Positions 27,006 through 37,004 of a DNA stretch of 64,000 nucleotides are shown in pieces. A model generated the notes under the pieces. The model saw only the letters and a list, made by a program, of their open reading frames with translations. It was not told the DNA's origin and searched no databases. A program made the position numbers and the translations under genes. This stretch comes from Xanthobacteraceae bacterium (GTDB lineage: Bacteria; Pseudomonadota; Alphaproteobacteria; Rhizobiales; Xanthobacteraceae), in the NCBI GenBank assembly GCA_029266425.1, contig JAQSWY010000003.1, positions 62,001-126,000 of the forward strand. Reading direction: 5' to 3'. Within the stretch, counting starts at the first letter, position 1. Each line of letters opens with the position of its first letter.

Positions 27006-28505
27006 TCAATCCTCCTGCTGCTGGAAGCGTTCGAGGCCCTTGAGAAGCAGCGGGGCCACGAGGGCTAGCGCGGCGATGGCGAGGAGAGTCGCCGAGCCGG
27101 GATTTTCCAACAGGATCATCGGATCACCGAGGCTCATCTGCAGCGCGCGCCGGAGCTGGTTGTCGGCCATCGGCCCCAGGATGACGCCAACGACGGCCGG
27201 CGCGATCGGGTAATCGTAGCGGCGCATCAGGAAACCGATGAAGCCGAAACCGATGAGCATCGCGAGTTCGACCACGGACGGGTCGGCGGCGATGGTGCCC
27301 ATGGCGGCGAAGACGAGGATGCCCGCATAGAGCCAGGGCAGCGGTATAGCCAGCAGCCGCACCCAGATGCCGATCAGCGGCAGGTTGAGAACGATGAGCA
27401 TCGTGTTGGCGATGAACAGCGAGGCGATCAGGCCCCAGACCAGATCGGGCTCCTTGGCGAACAGCAGCGGACCCGGCTGCAGGCCGTATTGCTGGAACCC
27501 CGCGAGCATGATCGCCGCAGTGGCTGATGTCGGTAGCCCTAGCGTAAGCAGCGGCACCAGCGTGCCGGCGGCGGACGCATTATTGGCCGCCTCAGGTCCC
27601 GCGACGCCCTCGATGGCGCCATGGCCGAACTCTTCCGGGTTCTTCGCCAGCTTGCGCTCGGTCGTGTAGGAAAGAAACGTCGGAATCTCGGCGCCACCGG
27701 CGGGCAACGCCCCGATGGGGAAGCCGAAGCAGACCCCGCGCAGCCATGGCTTCCACGAGCGTTTCCAGTCCTCGCGCGTCATCCAGAGCGAGCCCTTCAC
27801 CGGGATCGGCTTCTCCGGCGCGTGCAGATGCCGTGACGCGACGAATAGAGCCTCGCCGATGGCGAACAGCCCGACGGCCAGCGTCGTCACTTCGATGCCG
27901 TCGAACAGTTCGGGGATCGCAAAGGTCAGCCGCGCCTTGCCGGTCAGTTGGTCGATGCCGATGATGCCAAGCACAAGACCAAAGGCGAGGCTGGTCAGCC
28001 CGCGGAGCGGCGACGAGCCGAAGGTGGCAGAGACTGTGACGAAGGCCAGGACCATCAGGGCGAAATAGTCCCACGGCCCGAAATTGACAGCCAGGCGGAC
28101 CAGGACGGGTGCCAGAAAGGCGAGGCCGATGGTCGCCATCGTGCCGGCGACGAAGGAGCCGATCGCCGCGGTGGCGAGCGCGGGCCCGCCGCGGCCGGCC
28201 CGCGCCATCTTGTTGCCTTCGAGCGCCGTCACCACCGAGGCGCTTTCGCCAGGCGTATTGAGGAGGATCGCCGTGGTCGAGCCGCCATACATGCCGCCAT
28301 AATAGATGCCGGCGAACATGATGAGCGAGCCGCCGGGATCAAGCTGGAAGGTCACCGGCAATAGCAGGGCGACGGTCAGCGCCGGGCCGATGCCGGGCAG
28401 GACGCCGACGGCGGTGCCGAGCACGACGCCGATCCCGGCGAAAAGCAGGTTGATCGGCTCGAACGCGACCGAAAAGCCATGTGCCAGCGCGATAAGCGAT
28501 TCCAT
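27006..28505 (-). CDS. tctA: Tripartite tricarboxylate transporter large membrane subunit TctA
   Basis: A 499-residue multi-spanning protein with the family signatures [39 protein letters not shown] and [19 protein letters not shown]. TctA forms the proton- or sodium-coupled channel for a (tri)carboxylate delivered by TctC. It follows tctB after 12 bp and is the last gene of the tctCBA operon. Confidence 0.94.
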   Translation of the reverse strand: MESLIALAHGFSVAFEPINLLFAGIGVVLGTAVGVLPGIGPALTVALLLPVTFQLDPGGSLIMFAGIYYGGMYGGSTTAILLNTPGESASVVTALEGNKMARAGRGGPALATAAIGSFVAGTMATIGLAFLAPVLVRLAVNFGPWDYFALMVLAFVTVSATFGSSPLRGLTSLAFGLVLGIIGIDQLTGKARLTFAIPELFDGIEVTTLAVGLFAIGEALFVASRHLHAPEKPIPVKGSLWMTREDWKRSWKPWLRGVCFGFPIGALPAGGAEIPTFLSYTTERKLAKNPEEFGHGAIEGVAGPEAANNASAAGTLVPLLTLGLPTSATAAIMLAGFQQYGLQPGPLLFAKEPDLVWGLIASLFIANTMLIVLNLPLIGIWVRLLAIPLPWLYAGILVFAAMGTIAADPSVVELAMLIGFGFIGFLMRRYDYPIAPAVVGVILGPMADNQLRRALQMSLGDPMILLENPGSATLLAIAALALVAPLLLKGLERFQQQED

Positions 28506-28517
28506 TGCCGATGATCC

Positions 28518-29012
28518 CTAGAAAAGGCGCTCGATCGGCCCTTCGGGCAGCGTCAGCGACAGTAGATTGTTGAAGACGAGGAAGATCACGACGGCGAGCA
28601 CGGCACCGATCGCGAGATCGGCCAGAAAAGCCTTGCGGCCGAAGGAGCGCGCGGTCAGGGCGAACAGCAGCGCCGAGCCGAGAATGAAGCCGCCGCCGAA
28701 TGCGACCGAGGCCATCAGGGCGAAGAGCCCGGCCACCATGAGCGCGACGGCCTTCCAATCCGCAGGCTCCGACGGCCAGGTCCTCGGGTCGGCTGTCGGT
28801 TCCCAACCCCGGAACGCCGCGATGAAATGACAGAGGCCGAGCACCGCGAGCAGAGTGGCAACCACGTAAGGGATCGCGGCCGGGCTGATGCCATAGGTGA
28901 AGCCGCTCTGGATATGGCTGGCGTCCAGGCCGACGATCACCGCCGCCGCCAACAGAATGATGCCGACGACAATAGGCACGCGATCCGGCGCCCGAAGGGT
29001 TTTCTGCTTCAT
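28518..29012 (-). CDS. tctB: Tripartite tricarboxylate transporter small membrane subunit TctB
   Basis: A 164-residue protein with four hydrophobic segments, the usual size and topology of TctB, including GISPAAIPYVVATLLAVLG and a C-terminal segment FLVFNNLLSLTLPEG. It lies between tctC and tctA on the same strand. Its function is inferred from size, topology and position, since the family is poorly conserved. Confidence 0.9.
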   Translation of the reverse strand: MKQKTLRAPDRVPIVVGIILLAAAVIVGLDASHIQSGFTYGISPAAIPYVVATLLAVLGLCHFIAAFRGWEPTADPRTWPSEPADWKAVALMVAGLFALMASVAFGGGFILGSALLFALTARSFGRKAFLADLAIGAVLAVVIFLVFNNLLSLTLPEGPIERLF

Positions 29013-29181
29013 CGCGGTCTCTTCTCGTTGGGGCGTCCGCCTTCGTGCCCACCCGCGATGAGGATGGGCCGCCGGTACGGGCGACTATCGAAAGCGGCCT
29101 TGGCGATCGCCGCCGAAGGCGGCCAACGTGCTTTCAGCCGGTCTTGCGAGACTAAGGCGCCGTCGATCGGTGCGGCAGGAA

Positions 29182-29215
29182 GGATCGCGGCCGGCGGCTC
29201 TGCCGGCCGCGATCC
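29182..29215. terminator. Perfect 14-bp hairpin after tctC
   Basis: The arms GGATCGCGGCCGGC and GCCGGCCGCGATCC pair perfectly around a 6-nt loop, 4 bp past the tctC stop. There is no T-tract, so it is more likely an mRNA stabiliser or partial attenuator that favours the binding protein over the membrane subunits. Confidence 0.75.
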
Positions 29216-29219
29216 GATT

Positions 29220-30200
29220 TCACTTGGCGAGACCGAGCGACTTCAGGATTTCCTGAACGCGGGTCTGCTCGGAGGCGAGGAACGCGGCGAATTCGGGAGC
29301 AGGCGCGTAGTAGTTGGACCATCCGCGGGCCTTGAGGACCTCAGCCCACTGGGGCGACTTGACCGTCTTCTCGACGAGCCCGGAAATCGGCTGCTGCTGC
29401 TCGGGAGTGAGGCCCGGTCCGGCGAAGATGCCGCGCCAGTTCACCACTTCCACATTGACGCCGAGCTCCTTGAGCGTCGGCACATTGACGCCGGCAAGGC
29501 GTTCGGGCGAGGAAACCGCGAGCGCGCGCAGGGCGCCGGCCTCGATCTGGCCCTGGAACTCGCCATAGCCCGACACGCCGGCGCTGACGCGACCACCCAG
29601 CATAGCGGCCAGCGCCTCGCCACCGCCGGAGAAGGCGACATAATTGGTCTTCGCCGGATCGGCCCCCGCCGCCTTGGTGACGAGCGCGGCGAGGATGTGG
29701 TCGGCGCCGCCAGCAGAGCCGCCGGCCCAGATCGTACCGGCGACGTCCTTCTTGATCGCGCCGATGAGATCGGGAACCGTCTTGATCGGCGAACTCGCGG
29801 GAACCACGATCACCAGCGGATCGCCGGTGAGACGCGCGATCGGCGTCACCTGCTTCAGTGTCACCGGCGACTGGTTGCTGATGATGGCGCCGACGAGGGT
29901 GATGCCCGCGACCATGAGTTCATCCGGCTTGCCGGACGCTTTGGTTGCAAACTGCGCAAGGCCGACGGTGCCGCCTGCACCCGGAACATTGACGACCTGC
30001 ACGCTGCGCGCGACACCAATCGCCGTCATGACCTGCTGCAGCGAACGGGCCGCGGTGTCCCAGCCCCCGCCGGCACCTGCGGGCGCCAGAATCTTCAGTT
30101 CAGGCAGCGTACCCTGCGCGGCCGAGCTGATGGAGCCTGTGGCAAGCAGCGCTGCGGCTCCCACGGCGGCGATAAGGTGGCGTCGGTTGAAATGTGGCAT
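29220..30200 (-). CDS. tctC: Tripartite tricarboxylate transporter substrate-binding protein TctC/Bug
   Basis: A 326-residue Bug-family binding protein with a Tat/Sec-like signal (FNRRHLIAAVGAAALLATG) and the Bug motifs KILAPAGAGGGWDTAAR, NVPGAGGTVGLAQF, GSAGGADHI and WRGIFAGPG. It captures a carboxylate in the periplasm for TctAB. The gene is divergent from the GntR regulator at 30433 and leads the operon. Confidence 0.93.
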   Translation of the reverse strand: MPHFNRRHLIAAVGAAALLATGSISSAAQGTLPELKILAPAGAGGGWDTAARSLQQVMTAIGVARSVQVVNVPGAGGTVGLAQFATKASGKPDELMVAGITLVGAIISNQSPVTLKQVTPIARLTGDPLVIVVPASSPIKTVPDLIGAIKKDVAGTIWAGGSAGGADHILAALVTKAAGADPAKTNYVAFSGGGEALAAMLGGRVSAGVSGYGEFQGQIEAGALRALAVSSPERLAGVNVPTLKELGVNVEVVNWRGIFAGPGLTPEQQQPISGLVEKTVKSPQWAEVLKARGWSNYYAPAPEFAAFLASEQTRVQEILKSLGLAK

Positions 30201-30318
30201 TGAATCCTCCCTGAGTTATTTGGTGGGTCAACCGCCCTGGGCGGTCCAAACCCGACGGCGCCGTCTTGGTCGACATGGGCATTGGCGCCGTCTTTATTGG
30301 GAACAGGATTGCAGTAAA

Positions 30319-30333
30319 TGATTTTAAAAATCA
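30319..30333. promoter_or_regulatory. Perfect palindrome between tctC and the GntR gene
   Basis: TGATTTTAAAAATCA has 7-bp arms around one base. It is in the divergent 30201-30432 region and is the best candidate operator for the adjacent GntR-type regulator. Confidence 0.6.
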
Positions 30334-30432
30334 ATATCACCCGAAGCGGCTTTTGCCACATATATCGGCGTGCTAGCGGCGAGGCCGCGTCCGGCACGCT
30401 GCTCCTTGCGCCGGATTGGGAGTGAAAACGAG

Positions 30433-31323
30433 ATGGCGCGGCCAAGTCTCGCCTCGCAGACCGCAAGCCGGATTCTGGCGCTGATTCAAAGTGAAGGCGC
30501 CCAGCCGGGGCAGCATCTGCCGGCACAAAGGCTGGCAGATGCGCTGCGCGTGTCGCGCGCGCCGGTCAATGCCGGACTGAAGCTGCTCGAATCGGATGGC
30601 GTGGTGCGTTTCGAGCCCAATCGCGGCTATTTTCTCGCCCGAGGCCATGCGGACATCCAGCAGCGATCGGTCGCGACCGCTCCGCAGGCGGAGCCCGAGG
30701 ATGAATTCTACGCCGCGCTCATCGAGGATTGCCTGTCGGGCAAGCTTCCCGAGCGGGTCAGCGAAAGCGAGCTGGCGCGGCTCTACGGGCTGCCGCGCCT
30801 GCGCATGCTGAAGATACTGCACCGCATCCAGACCGAGGGCTGGGCGGAGCGGCGGCCGGGCAATGGGTGGGAATTCCTGCCGCAGATGACCTCGCGCGCC
30901 AGCTATGAGGAGGCCTACCAGTTCCGCGCTGCCATAGAATCGCAGGCCCTGCTGCTTCCGAGTTTCCGCATTGACCGCGATGCATTTGTCCAGGCGCGCC
31001 GGCTCCAACAGGAAATCCTCGATGGCGGCTTTGAGCGCCTCGCGCGAGCCCGACTCTTTGAGATCAACTCGCAGTTCCACGAAATGCTGGTCGGTTGCGG
31101 CGGCAACTCCTTCTTCGCGGAGGCGCTGGCGCGCGTGAACCGGCTTCGGCGGCTGCTCGAATACAAGGTGACGATCGACAGGAGCCGGCTTCCGCTGCAA
31201 AGCCGGGAGCATCTGCTGATCCTCGACCTAGTCGAGGCAGGCGATCGGCTGAAGGCGTCGGAGTTCCTGAGGACTCACATCCTCGGCGCCAGCGCGATCA
31301 AGAGCCCCGCTCTCGGAGGGTAG
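30433..31323 (+). CDS. GntR-family (FCD) regulator with two winged-helix segments
   Basis: A 296-residue protein. Residues about 1-70 form a GntR winged helix (QTASRILALIQSEGAQPGQH, RLADALRVSRAPVNAGLKLL). Residues about 95-160 form a second winged-helix-like segment (ESELARLYGLPRLRMLKILH). The C-terminus is an FCD-type ligand domain with EINSQFHEMLVGCGGNSFF. The start at 30433 gives the family-like MARPSLASQTASRI. It is divergent from tctC and upstream of the aconitase-like gene, so it probably controls both in response to a carboxylate. Confidence 0.85.
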   Translation: MARPSLASQTASRILALIQSEGAQPGQHLPAQRLADALRVSRAPVNAGLKLLESDGVVRFEPNRGYFLARGHADIQQRSVATAPQAEPEDEFYAALIEDCLSGKLPERVSESELARLYGLPRLRMLKILHRIQTEGWAERRPGNGWEFLPQMTSRASYEEAYQFRAAIESQALLLPSFRIDRDAFVQARRLQQEILDGGFERLARARLFEINSQFHEMLVGCGGNSFFAEALARVNRLRRLLEYKVTIDRSRLPLQSREHLLILDLVEAGDRLKASEFLRTHILGASAIKSPALGG

Positions 31324-31484
31324 CCGCCGCGACGTCATCCATATTGCATTTTATGACCGTATAAGTTTATTTGAGGTGATAGCTCCGGCTGAGAGTCTCC
31401 CTCTGTTGAGCGTGTGACCGTGTTCGTACCGGGGCGCTGCCGATCCCCTCCCGGGGACCGGTGATTGCCGGCGTATGAGGTCCC

Positions 31485-34097
31485 ATGACGACGCAATCCA
31501 CCCGTCTCGAATTCGAAGGGGCCGTGTTCCGCATCGTCGATCTGCCGGCGGAAGCCGGCGCGCGGCTGCATCGGCTGCCGCACATCCTGCGCATCCTGCT
31601 GGAGAACGTGTCGCGGAGCGCTGGAAACGACGCCTCCCGGTCAAAGGCCGCGATCCTCGACTGGCTCGCGACCGGACGCAGCGACCAGGAAATCCCCTTC
31701 CTGCCGACCCGCGTGATGATGCACGACACGACCTGTGGGCCGGCGCTGGTCGACATAGCCGGCATGCGCTCGTCCCTGGCCGAGGCGGGCGGCGATCCGA
31801 CCCGGCTCAATCCGGTGCTGCCCGTCGACGTGTCGACCGATCACTCGCTTGCGGTCGATGTCTATGCCGACCCACAGGCGGTGCGGCTGAACATGGCAAG
31901 CGAACTGCGGCGCAATGCCGAGCGCTACCGCTTCATGAAATGGGCGACCAACAGCCTGTCGCGGTTCCGCGTGCACCCGCCGGGTACCGGGATCATGCAC
32001 ACGCTGAACCTCGAACGGCTGGCCACCGTCGTCGCGGACGAGGAGATCGACGGCGTTCGCTGGGCGATACCGGACGCGATGATTGGCACCGACAGCCATA
32101 CGCCGATGGTCAACGGCCTCGGCGTCCTCGCCTGGGGCGTGGGCGGGCTGGAGGCGGAAAGCGTCATGTTCGGCCTGCCGGTGATGATGCGGGTGCCGGA
32201 GATCGTCGGCGTGCGGCTTGACGGGCATCTGCGCCCCGGCGTTACCGCGACCGACCTCGCCCTTCTCGTCACCGAGCGGCTGCGCCGGATTGATCTGGCG
32301 GACCGCTTCGTGGAGTTCTTTGGACCCGGAGTATCCACACTGTCGGCCGGCGACCGCTGCGTGGTCGCCAACATGACTCCCGAATTCGGCGCCAATACTG
32401 GCTTCTTCCCCATCGACGGCGCCACTCTGGACTATCTGCGCGATACCGGCCGGCCAGCCGAGCGGATCGCGCTCGTCGAGGCCTATGCGCGCCGGCAGGG
32501 GCTGTGGTTCGATCCGTCGGAAGAACCGCGCTTCACCGACCTCGTCGAGATCGACCTCGGCGACGTCGAGGTCAGCGTCGCCGGCCCGCGCCGCCCGCAG
32601 GATCGCCTGCCCGCGAGTGCGACGCAGGCCGCCATGGCGGAACTGCTCGCCGGCTGCCCGCGAACGCCATCCGAAGGTGGGTTCGGTGATGGATCCGTAG
32701 CGATTGCAGCAATCACCAGCTGCACCAACACGACCGATCCGCGGCTGCTCGTCGCCGCTGGCCTGCTCGCCCGCAAGGCGCGCGGGCTTGGGTTGAAGCC
32801 GCCGGCCCATGTGAAGACCTCGCTCGCCCCGGGCTCGCCAACGGCCGAACGGCTTCTGCGTCGGGCCGGCCTGCTGGACGATCTCGAGGCGATCGGCTTC
32901 GGTATCGTCGGCTATGGCTGCACCACCTGCATCGGCAATTCCGGCCCCCTACCGCCGGCCGTGTCGGAAGCAATGGCGAGCGAGGGCATCGTCCCGGTGG
33001 CCGTGCTTTCGGGCAACCGCAACTTTCCGGGCCGTGTGCATCCTCAGCTCGAGGCCGGCTTCCTCGCCTCGCCGCCTTTGGTCATCGCCTTCGCGCTGGC
33101 CGGCGACGTCAATCGCGACATTCTCAACGATCCGATTGTTCGCGCGTCGGACGGGCACGAGGTGTTCCTCGCCGATCTCTGGCCGACCGGCGCCGAGATC
33201 GATGTCGCCCTGGCGACGGCGCGAAACCCGCACGACTATGCGGCGGCCTATGACGCAGCGGAAGCTAGCGCCGACTGGGCCGCGCTCGATGCACCCTCGA
33301 CCCCGCTGTTTCCCTGGGATCCCGGCTCGACCTATATTCGGCGTCCGCCATTCGCCGCCTTCGGCTACAAGAGCCGTCTCGGCTGCTATACCGCCCACCC
33401 CATCATCGTGCTCGGGGACGACATCACGACCGATCATATCTCTCCGGCGAGCGCGGTCCTGCCCGGCAGTGAAACGGCACGCTACCTTGTCGAACGCGGG
33501 GAAGATCCGCGCGATCTCAACGTCTACGCGTCCCGTCGCGGCAACTGGGAGGCGATGTTCCGAGGCCTGTTCGCGGCCAGGTCAGTTCGTAATCTGCTCA
33601 AGCCGGGCATAGGCGCCGGCTCGACTGTCCATGTACCCTCCGGCGAGGAAATGCCGCTATGGCATGCCGCCGAACGCTATCGGACCGAGGGCGAGAACGT
33701 CGTGATCGTCGCGGGCGAGCGCTACGGCATGGGCTCGTCCCGCGATTGGGCGGCGAAGGGCGCGGCGCTGCTCGGTGCCCGCGCGGTGCTAGCGGTCGGT
33801 TTCGAGCGCATTCACCGCTCAAACCTCGTGAATATGGGCGTCCTGCCGCTGCGCCTGCCGCCGGGCGTCACCCCGGCAAAGCTGGACCTGGCCCCGGGCG
33901 ACACCATCGCCATCGAGGCAGAACCCGGCCACCTCGCGCCGCGGGCGCGCGTGCCCGTATCCGTGCTCAGCCAGGACGGGGATATCGCGCGGTTCGAGGC
34001 GATCGCCGCTATCGAGACGTCGCTGGAGGTCGAGGTGCTGAAATCCGGCGGCCTGCTGCCGATGATCCTGTCCCGCTTCCATTCGGCGGCTCGATAA
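31485..34097 (+). CDS. Aconitase-family hydratase
   Basis: An 870-residue monomeric aconitase-type enzyme. The [4Fe-4S] ligands are in ITSCTNTTD (first Cys) and YGCTTCIGNSGPL (second and third). The swivel domain has GDDITTDHISPA and RYGMGSSRDWAAKGA. It dehydrates and rehydrates a tricarboxylate. GAGG lies before the ATG at 31485. The segment MMHDTTCGPALVDIAGMR replaces the more usual DFTG version. Together with the adjacent tctCBA transporter this suggests a catabolic enzyme for an imported tricarboxylate rather than the housekeeping aconitase. Confidence 0.9.
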   Translation: MTTQSTRLEFEGAVFRIVDLPAEAGARLHRLPHILRILLENVSRSAGNDASRSKAAILDWLATGRSDQEIPFLPTRVMMHDTTCGPALVDIAGMRSSLAEAGGDPTRLNPVLPVDVSTDHSLAVDVYADPQAVRLNMASELRRNAERYRFMKWATNSLSRFRVHPPGTGIMHTLNLERLATVVADEEIDGVRWAIPDAMIGTDSHTPMVNGLGVLAWGVGGLEAESVMFGLPVMMRVPEIVGVRLDGHLRPGVTATDLALLVTERLRRIDLADRFVEFFGPGVSTLSAGDRCVVANMTPEFGANTGFFPIDGATLDYLRDTGRPAERIALVEAYARRQGLWFDPSEEPRFTDLVEIDLGDVEVSVAGPRRPQDRLPASATQAAMAELLAGCPRTPSEGGFGDGSVAIAAITSCTNTTDPRLLVAAGLLARKARGLGLKPPAHVKTSLAPGSPTAERLLRRAGLLDDLEAIGFGIVGYGCTTCIGNSGPLPPAVSEAMASEGIVPVAVLSGNRNFPGRVHPQLEAGFLASPPLVIAFALAGDVNRDILNDPIVRASDGHEVFLADLWPTGAEIDVALATARNPHDYAAAYDAAEASADWAALDAPSTPLFPWDPGSTYIRRPPFAAFGYKSRLGCYTAHPIIVLGDDITTDHISPASAVLPGSETARYLVERGEDPRDLNVYASRRGNWEAMFRGLFAARSVRNLLKPGIGAGSTVHVPSGEEMPLWHAAERYRTEGENVVIVAGERYGMGSSRDWAAKGAALLGARAVLAVGFERIHRSNLVNMGVLPLRLPPGVTPAKLDLAPGDTIAIEAEPGHLAPRARVPVSVLSQDGDIARFEAIAAIETSLEVEVLKSGGLLPMILSRFHSAAR

Positions 34098-34104
34098 GGA
34101 CCGC

Positions 34105-34431
34105 TTGTCATTCGGCAGAGGAAGCTCTGGCGCTCTGCTGGGCCAGGTGATCGGGTATGTGGCGGAAAAGCGAGTGATCGCTCCCGCGCTACACACCGAT
34201 ACGGGCGCGGGCGCGCAGCTCCATGCCAGTTCGGAAGCGACTTTGTCCGCAGCGCTGCGTCGCCTGGTTGACGCCGCACAGAGGGCGGGCGCGATCCGAG
34301 CGGAAATCGGTTTTGACGACGTCGCCCGAATGATGGCCGGCATCTGCGGGGGTAGCGATCAGCCAGAATGGGAAGCCAGCGCGCGGCGTTTGCTGGACGT
34401 GATGATGGCGGGGCTGCGCGCAACGCCTTAG
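34105..34431 (+). pseudogene. C-terminal remnant of a TetR-family regulator
   Basis: The frame reads a TetR ligand-binding C-terminal domain: LHTDTGAGAQLHASSEATLS, LVDAAQRAGAIRAEIGFDDV and ARMMAGICGGSDQPEWE. The DNA-binding N-terminal half is absent, having been replaced by the end of the aconitase gene 7 bp upstream. It cannot act as a repressor. Confidence 0.75.
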
Positions 34432-34449
34432 CAAAAGGCGCGGGCAACA

Positions 34450-34781
34450 GGATGGCTCCGCCAGCATCCGTCCGCCTGCAAGAACTGCCAGCTGAAGAGC
34501 CGATGCACGCCTGGTGCGCAGAGAACGATCCACGACTAGTTGATCAAAGCGCGCTCGATCGAATGGAAAGACGCATCTACGCCGATCCCAGCCTGATGCG
34601 GATCAGGCGATGTACTGTCGAACACCCCTTCGGCACCATCAAACGAATGTCCGGCGGAGGTAGATTCCTTACCCGAGGCCTACGGAAGGTGAAGGCGGAA
34701 GCGGCCTTATCGGTCCTGGCCTTCAATATCATCCACGCCGTGAACGCCTACGGCTCCGAAAAGATGGTCGGCAGGGACTGA
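34450..34781 (+). pseudogene. IS1182-family transposase, C-terminal remnant
   Basis: One frame carries CKNCQLKSRCTPGAQRTIHD (34481 onward), the Cys-rich motif ahead of the last catalytic region. After a frameshift near 34540 another frame continues with CTVEHPFGTIKRM, where the Glu is the last of the DDE triad, and then ALSVLAFNIIHAVNAYG. The order fits IS1182-type DDE transposases. The rest of the element is gone and no inverted repeats are obvious. Confidence 0.75.
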
Positions 34782-34844
34782 CGGGCTTCTGCAACTCGTC
34801 AGCGGATCGCGGCACCTCCCTCCTCCGCGGGTTTCTGCACAGCC

Positions 34845-35361
34845 TGGGAGGTGGCCCACCTCAAGGTCGCCGATATCGACAGCGCCCGCATGCTGATCCG
34901 GGTCGAGCAGGGCAAGGGGCGCAACGACCGCTACGTGATGCTCGCGCCCAATCTGCTCGACCTGCTGCGCCGCTGGTGGAAGGAGCGGCGCCCACAGGGC
35001 TGGCTGTTTCCCGGCCGCGACCCAGGCCAGCCCATCACCACCCGTCAGCTCGACCGGGCCTGCAGGACGGCAGCCTCCGCCGCCCGGCTCGACAAGCGCG
35101 TGTCCATGCACACCCTGCGGCACAGCTTCGCCACCCACCTGCTGGAGCGCAAGACCGATATCCGCGTCATCCAGGTATTGCTCGGCCACAGGAAGCTCGA
35201 CACCACGGCCGTCTATACCTGCGTCGCCCTTAAGACCCCGGTTCTTCCTGCCGGTGCGGGTGCTGTCCCGCCTGTTCCGGCGGCTCTTCCTCTACGGCCT
35301 TCGCGCCGTCCATGCCGCCGGCCGGCTCGCCTTCTCCGGCGACCTCGCCCCACTGGCCGAC
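34845..35361 (+). mobile_element. IS91-type element remnant: recombinase end plus transposase piece
   Basis: The segment 34845-35230 encodes the catalytic C-terminal half of a tyrosine recombinase (EVAHLKVADIDSARMLIRVE, MHTLRHSFATHLLE, LLGHRKLDTTAVYT) of the kind found with IS91 elements. In the next frame, 35239-35361 encodes an internal piece of the IS91 transposase (FLPVRVLSRLFRRLFLYGLR, AGRLAFSGDLAPLAD). A deletion must have joined the two. Neither product is complete. Confidence 0.7.
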
Positions 35362-35508
35362 ACGCCTGCCTTCGAGGCCATGCTGGACGCCATCGAGGCC
35401 GGCGACGCGGACGTCGCCGAGGCGCTGATGAAGGAGCATATCGGCAACGGCCTCGCGATGTATCGAGAGCGGCTGCACCCCATGCTGCAGGCGGCGAAGA
35501 ACCGCTGA
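35362..35508 (+). pseudogene. FCD-domain tail of a GntR regulator, fused to the IS91 remnant
   Basis: Immediately after the IS91 sequence the same frame continues with EAMLDAIEAGDADVAEALMK and EHIGNGLAMYRERLHPML, the last helices of a GntR/FCD regulator. It lies 49 bp before the enolase-superfamily pseudogene, which the intact regulator probably controlled. Confidence 0.7.
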
Positions 35509-35557
35509 GCCCGCTGCAGCTCGTTTCAATCGAAACTGGTTATTCCTGGAGTGGTTC

Positions 35558-36668
35558 ATGAAGATTGCCCGCGTCGAGGCGCACCACGTCGCCAACATCC
35601 CGATCACGCCGCCACCGTTCCGCAAGCTGCCGAATGTCGAGCAGACCGTGCTCGTCGAGATCGAAACGGATGACGGTCTCATCGGTTGGGGCATGGGCGG
35701 CTACCTCCACCCGATCATGACCGGCTTCATTAACCGGCAAGTCGCCCGCTGCTAATCGGCGAGAACCCGATGCTGGTCGAGCGCATCTTCGCCAAGCTGT
35801 GGAAGCAGTTCATCTTCGCCCAGCGCGACCTTGGCCGCTCGCTTGTCGCCGCGCTGTCCACCATTGATATCGCGCTGTGGGATATCAAGGGACAGGCCTG
35901 CCGCCAGTCCGTCCACCATCTTATCGGCGGCGCGGTCGATATGATTCCGGTGTACATCACCCATGGCGCGGCCTATGGCGGCGCTCCCGTCTACAGCCCG
36001 GAAGAGCTTGCGGCCGAAGCCGCGCACCTCGTCAAGCTGGGCAACCGCTTTCTGAAGAACACGGTCGGCCGTCAGGCGGTACCCAATCCGGAAGACGACT
36101 ATGTCCGTATGAAGGTCATGCGCGAGGCGGTCGGTCCGGGCGTCAAGCTGGCCATGGACGCCAATGCGCGCATGACGGCCGAGCAGGCGATCCGGCTCTG
36201 CAAGCTCGTCGAGGAACTGGATATCGCACTGTTCGAGGAACCGGTGCTCGACAATGATCCGCGGCTCCTCGTCGAGCTGAAAGCCAATACGACAATTCCG
36301 ATCGGCGTTGCTGAGAATCATAAATACGCCATGCGCGACATCCTCGTGGCCAACGCCGTCGATGTGGTGCAGCCGAACGTCAACAATGATGGCGGCTACA
36401 CCGGGGCCTTGAGGATCGCGGCGCTGGCAAAGGCCTTCAACAAGCCGATTGGTCACGGCAACGGCGCGGCCCCCACAATGTGGCACTCCAGGCCGGCCTC
36501 GCGAGCGGCACGATCGTCGAGTACCACTTCCATAAGTGGATGGCGTACAACGCCATTTTCGAAGATGTACCGCAGCCGGCGCATGGCTTTCTCCACGTCT
36601 CACCGGCTAGCGGCACTGGGCTGAAACCTAAGGACGGACTGATCAAAGAATTCGCGGTCACGCCTTGA
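35558..36668 (+). pseudogene. Enolase-superfamily (mandelate racemase-like) sugar-acid dehydratase, frameshifted
   Basis: The first frame (35558-35755) gives the N-terminal capping domain (MKIARVEAHHVANIPITPPP). A shift near 35750 leads to 35770-36480 with the barrel and metal ligands (AMDANARM, FEEPV, GVAENHKYAMR) and GHGNG. A second shift near 36480 leads to the end (GLASGTIVEYHFHKWMAYN to 36668). Repairing both shifts would restore a normal 370-residue protein. The ribosome site GGAG remains at the start. The substrate was probably an aldonate, given the neighbouring sugar transporter remnants and amidohydrolase. Confidence 0.85.
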
Positions 36669-37004
36669 CGTCGCTCCGCGGAAGGGAATCGCCTACTGCT
36701 GGCCGGACCTCTCGCGCTCGCCATCGCGGCCCTCGTAATCCTTACGAAGGCTCTACCGGCTGGCGTCCTGCAGCAGATCGGCGCGGCCTGTCAGTTTCGG
36801 AAGCGCTCGCTCGACAGTTCGACCCCATCCACGCCGTGAAATCGCTATCATGGCCATCTCGGGAGGCGGACCCGCTTATGTTCTTGGCCGAATTGCTCGA
36901 GATGGCGGCCTGGGCAGGGCTGCCACCTTCTGCGCTGCGTTCCATAAGGATTTAATCCAACAGACGTTCGGCCGGTGGTGACGCTGATTGCCTGCAGCAA
37001 TCCC
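36669..37004. other. Intergenic region between two pseudogenes
   Basis: About 335 bp. One short plus-strand stretch (about 36699-36800) translates to a hydrophobic run, LLAGPLALAIAALVILTKAL, that could be a fragment of a membrane protein, but it stops soon after. Nothing else is recognisable. Confidence 0.4.

Noticed and set aside
30201-30432. A riboswitch upstream of tctC or the GntR gene
   Set aside because: Apart from the 15-bp palindrome I saw no conserved aptamer pattern or terminator hairpin.
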